DNA from: Rhyacichthys aspro
Lineage: Eukaryota; Chordata; Actinopteri; Gobiiformes; Rhyacichthyidae
Direction: 5' to 3'
Assembly: GCA_036850595.1 (NCBI GenBank)
Contig: CM072168.1
Span: 17,537,982-17,601,981 of the forward strand
DNA length: 64,000 nt
In this document: positions 26,201-38,200 of the stretch, in pieces
Numbering within the stretch: position 1 is the stretch's first letter
How the letters are laid out: each line of letters begins with the position of its first letter
Notes under the pieces: model-generated
Seen by the model: only the letters and a program-made list of their open reading frames with translations
Database searches by the model: none
Told to the model about the DNA's origin: nothing
Made by a program: the position numbers and the translations under genes

Positions 26201-29200
26201 TCCATCTAGTTTGGAGAGCTAGAGCAAAGTCCGCTCAGAGTTTACAATGGTATTTTCAAATGTGCATCAAACAAAACAGACGTTTTATAAGAGATACTCT
26301 AGATCAGGCATTCATGACTCAAAAATGGGTCACAGGGATGTTTTAGTGGGTCACAGAGTGTACGGTTGAAAAGAAAATCGAAATAATACTGTCCAAAATG
26401 TCAGCTATAGACCTATACTAAACTCTATGTTTAACACAGTTTATTACAGTAACAGCAATAAATTGAAAGGGGTAAGGTGTCAATAACATAAGGAGGCAAA
26501 AATATATTAAGCGTAGATCTATTTATTCCATGTTTGGCCCTTGATTATTTAGATTTATTTCAACACACTTTATTCTTTACACTCTAGGGAAGCTATCAAG
26601 TCTCATCTTGTCATGTTTCTTCCTGTTTGTTGTTCGTGTAGACATCTGTGGTCCATGTGGCATTCACATTTTGAACAATACTAAAGTTCAGTCCGAAACA
26701 AGCCAGGTCACACTAATTGAAGTGCACTGCACTCACAGAGCAACCCCACTGCACCAGGTTTGTTTGAACTGCACCAAATATGGCGTGTGAACACCCTTAT
26801 AGTGTCGTTTTATATTCAGTGACCAGATGCATATGTTTTGTTCCATGTGTTTCTCAAATATAAAGAAATGCTAAATGAAACAACTTTATCAGGTTTAGAG
26901 AAAGGATTGTGTCGCCATTTTAAACTGATCAGACTAATTACTGTCTAATTACTGTTTCAGACTTGCTTATGTAGTGGTCCGGTGGTGTACAAATGTAAAT
27001 ACTGTACTGTTGGGTGAAATGTATCCCAGTTCCTATGATGTCTGCAAAATGCGGCAAGAAAGTTCTGGTTTTCGAGCAATTATCCCTAACGCTTCACGGT
27101 TGAGTGCGATCCAATTTGTGAAACATGGTCAGCGCTGTGTCCACGCTCTTCGATGACATTTTAGTTACAGCTGGATTAGAGGTCTGACTTTGTGTTAGGA
27201 CCAAATCTGTCACAATTAGTGCAGGAGAGAAAAGGGCTAATGCTTGTTTGATGAACTACGAGAGCAGCCGAGCGAGCCACAGTGACAGTGACCACACTAA
27301 TTAAACACATTCGGCTTGTGTTAAATGTGTCCAGTTACTTAAATGAACATGCAGCCCAGGTAGCTCTCCCCGCTCTGCCTTTTTAAGTTAGTAACCTTTC
27401 GAAGTGGAGCCGCTCATGTAAAATTCAAGCAGCCTCCGAGCGGTCCACTTCTGTCAGACCGTGTTTGTGTCTGTTGCGCCATGTGGTCCTACCTGGGAGA
27501 CAGGAGTGGCGGACATTTTGACACGTTGTTGAAACAGCACGCTCAGTATGCGGTTCTGCTGCTCCAAGTCAAACACACGAGTCCGCAGCTTCACACACTC
27601 CTCTTTCAAGTCCTAGAAACACCCAGGAGACAGGAAAAAACGGACAGATTACAGAAACAGAAAGGGATACTTCAGAGAACGACCTGTGTGTGTCTAAACA
27701 ACAGAAAACAACTGATGTATATGAGAAGTATTCCACAGCTGAAAACCTCAAAACTCTCAAATAAATCTTGTCTGATCATTTTTACTACGACAGATAAAAG
27801 ACTTACCTTCTGTGTGAGCAGAGCCTGGACCACTTGGTTAGCCACCTTCAAAACACAGGAGCAGAGAGAAGTTAAAATATGACACATTTTGTGATGTTAG
27901 TTTGGCAAACCCAGCACATTATGAGTCTCAGACTACAGCCTATAGGAGCAGTAATTGAATATGAAAAGTATTTTACTCTTCTCTTATAATCATGTAAAAA
28001 AGCATCAACAGTGACTAAAACAATGTTATTAGATCATGGCTATTTGTTTAAAAATGACCTTTATGTGTTTTTCAGGACAAATCAGGAACCTTTTGGGTTT
28101 TTTAAAGGTCATTTTGGGGGCTTTTTGTTTGATTTTATTAAACAGCCAGTGAAAAAAGACAGGAAACACATTTAGAAGGAGAGAAATGGTATTGGACTGA
28201 TTCCCGAATCTACAAAATGAGCCACTGAGGAGCCACTAGGAACCATTTTTTAAAGTCATGTGACCAAGACTCAAAAATCATGTAAGAAATTAATAACAAC
28301 AGGACTCATCTTCAGCAAGCACAATGCACTTTAACCCAGTGAACATCTGGAAGCCATAAGCACAATCATTTTCTTGAATTGATAAAACCTGCCAACATTA
28401 TTCCAATATAAACCTTGTGTTTTCCGATTTTATGACGACTCAGTTTATTTATTTATTCACACATTTAAACTTTCTCTCTTGGCTTTAACTAAGATGTCTC
28501 TGAAACCTTGTGACCCTCAAATTGTTGTAAGAGCTGTTTAATTTATAAGAAGGTTTTTCTTTTTTTGTAGAATGGCAAAGGCTACAGTGCAGTGTCCAGA
28601 CCAAAACCACCTCCGACTTGACGTGTAACTTGTGTTTTGTTTCTGTGGTGATTCCTGATTTGGTTCACAAATTCTGCTGTGTTTCTGCAAATCACTGAAA
28701 CATGGAATATCAGTGATTCAGAAGCAAATATATGCAGCACAATTTCATTCCTATCTACATTCCCTGAAATAAACGACATTGTGACATTATGCCACCGTCC
28801 TCAGAGAAAACCGTAGGGAATATACGGAGATGGAGCGTGGCACTGCACAGTATTTTCAAATGTAGATATCATTCATATTTTCATAACAAAAACAATATGA
28901 ATTAGATTTATGTATGGACAGAGACAGTAGATAAAACAGAAATGCATGAGAAAGAGAGAAATGACATGAAGAGTATGTCCTGAGGAACCAAACAATGCTA
29001 CATTTACATACATGCTTTTTTAATGTCTACCTCCAAAAACTACATTCAGATTCTTCTAAAACTAATCTAATATAGACCTGGTTGACTGAGAATCTGCACA
29101 AACAAGTCTAAGATCTTGTCATAAATGTTTTGACAAGTCATAAAAATGAGATAAAAATAGGCCAATGAATCGTTACTGGATTTGTCAAGAATGTACTTAA

Positions 29201-32200
29201 TGTGATTAAGCAGTACTTCTATCGTTATACATTGGAAAAGTAGCTTTTTCACTGTTTTTGTGTGCTGTAAAATACTTTTCATGAACTCTTTCATCTCTCT
29301 ACTGCCTTATTCACTCCTCAAGATAACAATTTTTTCAATGCTTTCCACAAAAAAATTCCAGTGAATATTAAAACCCCAAAAGCAAACAAAAAAAAGAACA
29401 AACTATGTCCTCAAAGTAGGCTCAAATCTCCATGGTAACAAGCCCATAATGAACAGGAAGTGCTGCTGGTTCGGGGAAATATGGAGAACGAGGTTTGGAG
29501 AAGTGTCTTCATGAAGAGAAGATGTGCTGGATGTGAGGGTCCTCCTGAGTCTGGGACCACCTGGTGGGCTCTGAAGCCTGCTTTATTTAGAGAACGTGTG
29601 GGCTTCCCTCTGTAGACCTCACTAAAACCACACACAGAAGTGGTACAGGGGGAGTCTGTGGACCAAGGTACATGTCCCGCTGTTGGAGTCCTGACCACAA
29701 AGACCTCAGTGTGGTTTGAAGTGAAGTCAAAGGCTGAATATACTGTGCAATAAGGAAATGTAAGGATTCTCAGCTAATCATCCGGGAATTTATTTACAAA
29801 GAAATGCTGCCCTGTGGATAATATTACTATTTAAAGCACAGAAATATGTTTGTGCTGGGGGACATCAGTCTCGGGACTTTCCCATCACAGAGTTTATGTC
29901 CAGAGATTAAGATTACATGAAATTCCCAAGAGAGTTAAGCTGAGACAAGACATTTGGGAAATAACAGCCCTTTGTTTTGGTTAAATAGTGCCAGCTCTCA
30001 TCATTTTGTCAAATTTTTTTGTATTATTCGATGCTCTGCTTTCTTGATTTCATAATAAACACTGTTGGGATACGTAACACAAAACACAGGAGGAGCTCTC
30101 ACCCTGCTTCTGGCCTGTCTACTAACAAATAAAGACAAAAGGTCACCAAGAAATCTTTTAAAATAAAAAAGTGCATTGTATCAAATGTTGTTTTATGATT
30201 TAAAAATAATAGCTGGTAGTCAAAACTAGGGTAAAAAAAAAATGCTACACCTACACTTGGCTCACTTTGCATTTGTCTATGTTACTTCCTGTTCTTCATT
30301 CTACATTACAAATAAAAATAATCATTTTCAATTTTCATTAAGTAAGTAAATAGAAAGCAGCATGTGCAGGGCTATTGTAGGTGCTCACACAGTGTAGAAA
30401 GGAGAAATGAGAGGTGCACTATTTACACTATACACTGTAACTGATTTTATACAACACATTTACAAGCTTTACTGAAAGAAAAAAAAACACAAAGGGAATA
30501 AAAGAAAAGTATTTGGGCTGTAGTTTTTCCCTCTATAGCTTCTAATTTTTGCTGTAGAGAAGCAGCAGAAAGTCATATATCATAAATAACATGGGAGTTT
30601 TATGGTCATTTATTTCTTCAAAAAATCCTGAAAAGTGAAAGTGAAAGGCATGTTGTCTGAGTGAACAGATTTTGTTGAACTTTATAACATTGTTCAAACT
30701 ATGACCTGAATGTTTTCAGCTTCGAGGATTTATCAGTATGTTCATGGCAGTTCTGCAGGACATACTTCTCCAGCCAAAACAAACACGTTGCTGCTTAACT
30801 GCTATAAATAGTATAATAAATATAAAAAGTCTAATATAATTTCATATTAATTTTTAATTACTATGTCATTGGACCTCATTAGCATTGGAAAGCCCTTCTC
30901 AAAGGGATCTCAAAAGCCCTGTTTGGTCAGTGTTTGTGATTGTATTTGTTTCTGGACTTCATCTGAATAATGAAACGAACAGTCGGGGGAAAGAGAAACT
31001 GAATTAGTTTGTCTAGTCTATGTCCAAACAGAAATGTCACAAAATGCCACTTCATTTCAGCAGGATTTACTTCCAGGAAACTTCAGTCTGTGCCAGTCCA
31101 GCTGAGCAGAGTTCACACACTGAACTACTACCAGCTACCATCACTCTCACTCAAATATAATTGAAAAGAAAAGAGCAGGACTGTTTATTTTGACACAACT
31201 TCCCTTTTTCGATGTGACTCATGATGCGTTTGTGGGCTCTTCAGGTGGTTAGAGTTTCTGTTTGAAGTACTTTTGTCTACTTTCTTATGTTTAATTGTTC
31301 TTAGCTGGAGACATTTGAATATTAATGTTGCTGTTTAGAGATTGAGCCATATATCAGTATCACTAATGAGTTATAAGCTTTTTACACAGCACAGTGAAAT
31401 ATGGGGGCGAGTAATGTCACGTTTTTGTTTTTTTTTATTGGCGGTAACCTGAAAATTATGTCACAAAAAATAAAATTAATTTTGTTTAAAGTGACCTTGA
31501 TAAAAGCAGATGAAATAATACTTAAGCCACAGATAATACTGACCTCGTCCAGGCAGCGCTCGTACTGCTTCCTTTGGTTGTCATTCTCGATCGATAGAGC
31601 TGAGTTCTCCGCCTGTAAACACACAACAAAGACACTTCACTTAAACTTATGTTATATCTCAACATTCAACACTTTTAGGAAAACAAGCACAAGTTGATTA
31701 CTGGTTCAAAATGTCATGGTTTGAAAACAACAATTACAATCTTACTTTACACCGCAGGCTACTTGTATATGAGCCGATAAAACAAACAAACAAACAAAAA
31801 AACAAAAAAACCCCACAAAAAAAAAAAAACAACCCAGTTGCATGGTAGTATTTACAGCAATTACTTGAGCTGTGTCAGCCAATCACAGCAGCTTTCGAGA
31901 AAAAAAGGAAAATGCCAAGAAATCAAGGAAAGTGCTGTAATGACTTGAAGTTGAGGAGTGGGTTTATTGATGGAGGCTGGATATTTAAAATAATTCTGAA
32001 CTTCGGACTGAAAATGCCTTGCTCAAAGCCATTTCTAGCCGATTAAATACGCCACCAATTGTTTGCAAACCCACGCAAACAATGGAAACGTTCCTTTAAA
32101 GCACTGCCTCTATCGATTGCCTGCATTTATATGGAAGGACTGTATATTTGTCCTGAAGCTTATCGTAACATCATAATCTATACCGTCCCAAGTCTAAAGG

Positions 32201-35200
32201 AAAATACGTTGTGTCTCTATGGTTATTATATAAAAGGGCATCAAGTCCAGTCTGTGCCTTCTCTTTGGGCCATAGCACTGATTTAAACAGACAAACAGTG
32301 AGTCTTTACCCCTGTGGCCTTGTGTGATCACTGGAGAAAGACATTGCTAAATAAATGGTGCTTTAAATTTCAGGCATCCTCGCTCCCTGTGTCTGTGAGC
32401 CTCACTTCAAGTATAATTCAATTACCGACACAGGTCTCTCCCATCAGGGAACACAAACCATTATGGGCAGCCAGGACGTGACTTTCTCCTGAAATGATTA
32501 ATCCAGTAAATCTTCACTGAGCTGTTTTCACTTCGACGCCGTGGGTGACTGCGCTCGACAACAGCTTTCACAGAAATGGCTCATAATCACCGGCAGGATC
32601 TGGAGACAGCTCACCTCACACTGTCGAATCTGCATCGACACTCTGTTTTTATGCTTCAGTGTCTGTCTGGCTCAATGGAGAGTGATTAATGCGCTAAAAG
32701 TAATGAAAGTGTGTTGCATGGAGAGCTGTGGTATGTGATGAGTCTGTGTTTAAAGGATATTGATTGAACTGAAAGTGGTGGCTTATGTACACTTTGACCT
32801 GGTGTTAGAGAACTTCGTGGGTCGTCTAGGCTTTATAAAGGATGTCGATAAATGAGACTGTTCAGTGTGTGATGGCTAAGCTCTGGTAAATCACGCGTTC
32901 TCATTTGAATAACTGAGGCTCCAATTGGAGGTCGGTCTACACAAAAATCCTGTGAAAAATCCTTCTCAAAAAGTGTCTACAGAGAACCAGAGTAAAAAAG
33001 AAACACAGAAACAGAAAAAGGGAAGCAAATACTGACAATGCATTAAGATGTTTAACGAGGCAGGGAGAATTGTGGCATCCCATTGGTTTAAAACTGAACT
33101 GAAGTTTAAGAAAAGCTCTAAACTTCAATTTGATGTAATGTTTTATTTTGTGCTGGGGAAATGGTTGAGTTTTACTTTTTTATAAAATAAAAGCAGACAG
33201 TTTGTGAGGTTGTTGTGAGGAGCGTGAGGAAAGGAGTTTTCAGTTTTTGCAGCTTTAATCATTTACAGAACATGCAGCAAAGATTTTTTGTTTTAAAAGT
33301 TTTACCCTTTGTAAAACTCATTATATATAAACTAATATGGCACAGTGACTTAGGCCTGTTGACTGGGACTAGAGTGGTCCTGTGGGGGACGCTCTGATAT
33401 GAGACTGTAATGTGCTGAAGTTATGGCCCCATCTTACAGTGGGCTCTAGGTCAGTCCTGCCTCCTTTTTCTTTAAAAACAAGCACCACAAGTGTCCAACC
33501 AACAAGATTTTGGTCAAATGAAATCTAATTCACCAACATATCTCAGAACTATCTGTAATATCATCATTGTGCATTCACTTTGCATGGCATTATGACTTTA
33601 TGCAACAATAACTTTCTGTATGTCCTGATTAATCATGAGATTTCTAGAACATATCGATAAATCTGACTTTGTTGATGTTTGATGATATAAAAAGACACAA
33701 CAAGCCGAAGCCTGGGGCAAAGCACTGGGGAAACAACCGTGTGAATACTGCAGTGGTGTTTACCTCCAGGGCTCTGAGTCGCTCGAGCAGAGGATTGCTG
33801 TCCTTTGAATCCTCCTCAGAGCCGCTGTTGGCCTCGGGCGAAGCCGCTGTCTCTGGCGCCGTGGCAGTGGGACCCTCCAGACTGTCCTGCTGCTTCCACA
33901 TCTCCTCCAGGAGTTTGTCCTGGGACACACGCAGAGGATCAGAGTCACTAAGTTTTAAATAAGTTTTGGTGAGAAATGTGAAGGCTGGCAACAAAGTATT
34001 ACTTACTTATACTGAAAACTCATCACCTATTCTACAATTTGTGTGCATAATATTGGGCACATCTTTAATCCTACAGACTTAGATCGATTAAACTAGATTT
34101 TATCACAGAATGATTAAGGAGCATAATGGAGCTCATGTAACAGGTGGTTAAACAGGAGTCGTCCAGACTGACAGGCTGCTGCACAGCTGCAGTTTGTCTT
34201 CAAAAGGGGCACTACTTCAATATGACTTTTAATGTTGTTAGGTGTTAATGTTCCCAACAGTGAAAGGTAATTAAATAAAACAGAGGGGTACCTAAGGTGG
34301 GCCTATGGTTGGCAAGCATTGGAACAATTAACCTGATCAGTACAGGATGTTTAAGGACGTATCTCTGCTGGCCTTGGTTTGATATTGACCTTTCCTAATG
34401 TTTATCTGATTCCAGCTGCTCATTTCCTGTTTGGTATGCGGCCACAAATCTCATCTTTCTGAGTAAAACTCTTAAAACTGTACAGAGATTCTTCAATGTC
34501 GTCTATGATACATCAATAAGTTGGCCCTAGATTTAGATTTGTCTTTAAAAAATAGTACTTTCCCTATTACCTTCACAGAGCACAATCTGATCACGAAATC
34601 AGTCTAGATACATGGAGACGTTATCGTCTATAGTGAGATCAATATTATATTTAAAGGCATAGTGTAAGATCTGCAATTGTGAAAATGGAAAGCAAAAGAA
34701 AAATCAATACGTCACCTTTTCCCATCATACACTAGATCAAATTGGTTCAAATACTGCTCCTGCTCTAATTATACAACTTCGATTTAGAGTAGACTTAGTT
34801 TTGAAGCGCCGTGATATTATTAGATATTATAAAGGCAGAGCATATTCCAAATTAGTGGTGCTTATATGTTACCTTATATGCTTTCATGAGGTCCAGTGGG
34901 TCCACTTTAGGGCCTTCTAGAGTGTCCTGGTTTTGAAGTATCGTCCGCACCGTCTCCTCCATACTGTAGGAAAAACAGTCCTAATCAGCGTGGGTTAAAG
35001 CTTTTTGGAGACATGTGATAACAAATATACTAAACCATATCATAAATACACAGTCCTGGTCCAAGTTTCACTGATCAAACTGGTGCGACCGACTTTTCAT
35101 TTCAATTAAGCTTCTGGTTGGACAATTCTTTTGAAATCAATGAAGTGAAAACCTGGTTCACTCAATACTATAATTCGAAATATCTTTGCAATATGGATGT

Positions 35201-38200
35201 GGCATATGTTGGTTCTGCACCAATGTTGTGCAGTCCTAATATTTCAAATGTTTATGTTCCTCTTAAATATAAGCTTCAAAAGTCAACTTGTCCTTAAAAT
35301 TCAGAAATTGCGCATAAAAAATTCAAACCTCTCATAATTCAAGGGCTGACATTTCCTCAAATAGACTTCTCTGCGTGATACACTCTCGCTTCATGATTTT
35401 TCAGTTGTTTTCCGTCTGAACAGTGTAAACTTGATCAACACCACTCGTATTCAGCATAATGTTGTAGCCAGTGACATTTTAGCCTGTCACTTTTCCTTCT
35501 GTTTGATCCACGTATTGCAGTCATTAGCACAAGCCACAGACTGTGACACACCATTGGTATTCCCGCCCCAAACTACTGCCACTGACCTGAAACTAACCTA
35601 AATGAACGCAGTGGGAGACAGTGAAGAGAGGGGAGCTGTCGTCCATATGATGTTTGGAGTTAAAACAGACCCAAAGTGACTTGTCTAATCAGAGTTAACG
35701 GTGATTATGGACAGTCTAAAGGCACATTAACTCCGGAGCAGTACGAGTCAGGTCGGTACTGCAGGCTTTTAGAGTCAAAAGAGATTAAAACGTGTCCAGA
35801 TTAAGCACGCTGTACCACTCTAATAACCTGGAAGTTAGAGAGAGTGGAGTCTGATTGGATGAAAATGAGACTTGTTCATTGGCAGCAAATGTTTCTTACA
35901 ACTCTTAACACTGCATTCTCAGTCCTAATTGCATTTAACGCAATACACAATGGTTTGCCCCTAAAATGTATGACATCAGTGCATTTTTCTGAATTTACTA
36001 AAGTTTAAAAAGCACTCAGGGAGCCCAGGCTGAATATGACATTTGTAACAGACCATTAAGAAGAGAAATGTAACACAGACCTATCCCTTAAACTGAATCA
36101 TCTTTAAATACTACTAAATACTTTCAAAATGTTTCTAGTCGTATCCATTAAAAAACAAGCCACTTATTTTGTCGTTAGGCCAATAGTCATCCAACATCAA
36201 CAAACATATTGATCCTTTGTCCACTGGCTGATAATGTAAAAATCAATTACTGTGTTTAATGTGTTAGTGTCAATAACAAAAACTGGAAAAAAGCCACTTA
36301 ATGTCACTTATGTTTTGGTTCATTTTAGGGCACAATCTGTCCACTGTCACTTTTCCAAAACTGTGTACATGTTTGGTTGTTGATGGTTGACACAGGAGGA
36401 AAGCACTTATTAGGCATTTAGCGCATTAGCTTTTCACCTGGAAATACAAAGCCTCAAAATCATTCAGATATAAAGCCTTAAAATTGTTTTGATGCTTCCG
36501 TGAAGGAACAATAACCCCTTTTTCAAAGACAATGAGCTCAGCTGGGAAGACTACTCCACTGTGAAACTGAAAATAAATGTAATATAATGAGCAACATATC
36601 TCGCCAAATCAACACCAAACACAATCTTTACGATATAAACAGACATAACAGTGCCTTATGACTATGCTGCAGTGTAGTTTCAGTCCTGTACTACAAGCAA
36701 ACCCTGAGAATGAGACGTTAATGTGAGGTTATCAAAGTTTAAATTCATCATTCAGGTATCAGGACCATCAGGAGCTGTCTCTCTCTTGCAGAATTCCTGT
36801 ATGTTTCTATCAATAAAGGCATAAAAAACAGAACAGAGTAACATATAGCCCATCCAAAAAGTTAGTAAGGGACTAATAGGAGAAAAACTGTTACTTGAAA
36901 CAGTTTTTTTGTCTAAATGCAGGTTGTTCTTGACCTTGTTTCATTCATAAACCTCCCTCTTCCCACCTCCACTCACCCCATGCTGCTCTACTGCTGCTCC
37001 TCATTGATGCTGGTCATTTTAAATGAGGCTAAGCACACTTTTCAGTCGGTGTCCTCGCTTCAACATTACTCTGTTGTGTGTCTGTGATTGGGCACTGAAG
37101 GGAAAGTGGGTCTCTGTGCGAACCATGTGGGAAATAATGTACAGCTGAGTGCTCTTCCTCCCGCCCGGTCTGCGCTCTCCTAACAAGGCCGTCTCAGACT
37201 CATATGATCTGCAGCAAAGAGACGTCTGTGGTCTCACTGGCCTTCTGCCTTCAACCTCATTTCACAAATTCAGCTAAAAGGCACAGTTTTTCTCTTTTAC
37301 CCTCACTTCACTGGAAAGAACACTTCTATGTATCTCAAAGCTGATACTGTAAAAGCTTAGACATTGAGTGTGATTTATTTATTAAAGCATTTCCAACATG
37401 AAAACCATTTTAAACCTTTTTTCAGGAGATGTCTAGTCAATACACCACCTTTATGTGATAATTAATGCACCATGATACAAAGCATATATTTTGGTCTAAG
37501 TGGTTCAAGTCTGTTCTCAACCAAAGTGAGACTTGATTTTGACATTGTCAGGACTGATGGTCTATTAGAGCCTTTGTTTTTTCTGTTTAAAATCATCCAA
37601 TGTATTTAATATATTTTCAACAGAGAATGATCAAAATAACACTTTGCATTTGCCTAAAATAGACCTTAAAAGCTTTCTAAAAACATCTCTTCTCTTGGTG
37701 CAGTGGCTCAGGACGTACAGCAGGTCGTTCACTGACTGGAAGGTTGGTGGTTCATACTATCCTTGTGTCCTTGGTCAAGACACTTCACCCACTTTGCCTT
37801 CAGCATCTGCAGCACTGGTGTATGAATGTATGAATGTATGAATGTGTGAGTGTGTTTGGTGGTGGTCAGAGAGGCCGTAGGTGCAGCATGTCTCCATCTG
37901 CTCCAGGGCAGCTGTGGCTACAGAAGCTTACCACCACCACAGTGTGACTGAAAGTGCTGTCAATGCCTATATAAAATTTAATCCATTAATATTCCTGTTC
38001 CAACAAATGCCCAGAATGGACATATTTCTTTTTGAACAGACATTTTTGCATGAATGCTTTGGACAATTGTGTAAATGACATAAACATGTTTTTGTTTCTA
38101 GTTATTTTAAAGTGTCTCAATCAGGTCTGCTCATAGACAACAGTATGTCCCTGTAGGGCTACCATAAAATGTGGAATTACAAACTGCAATTCTACCACCT

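Noticed and set aside
37690..37985. A functional tRNA gene
   Set aside because: Only A- and B-box-like words are present; no cloverleaf could be drawn and the following sequence matches a fish SINE-like repeat layout.
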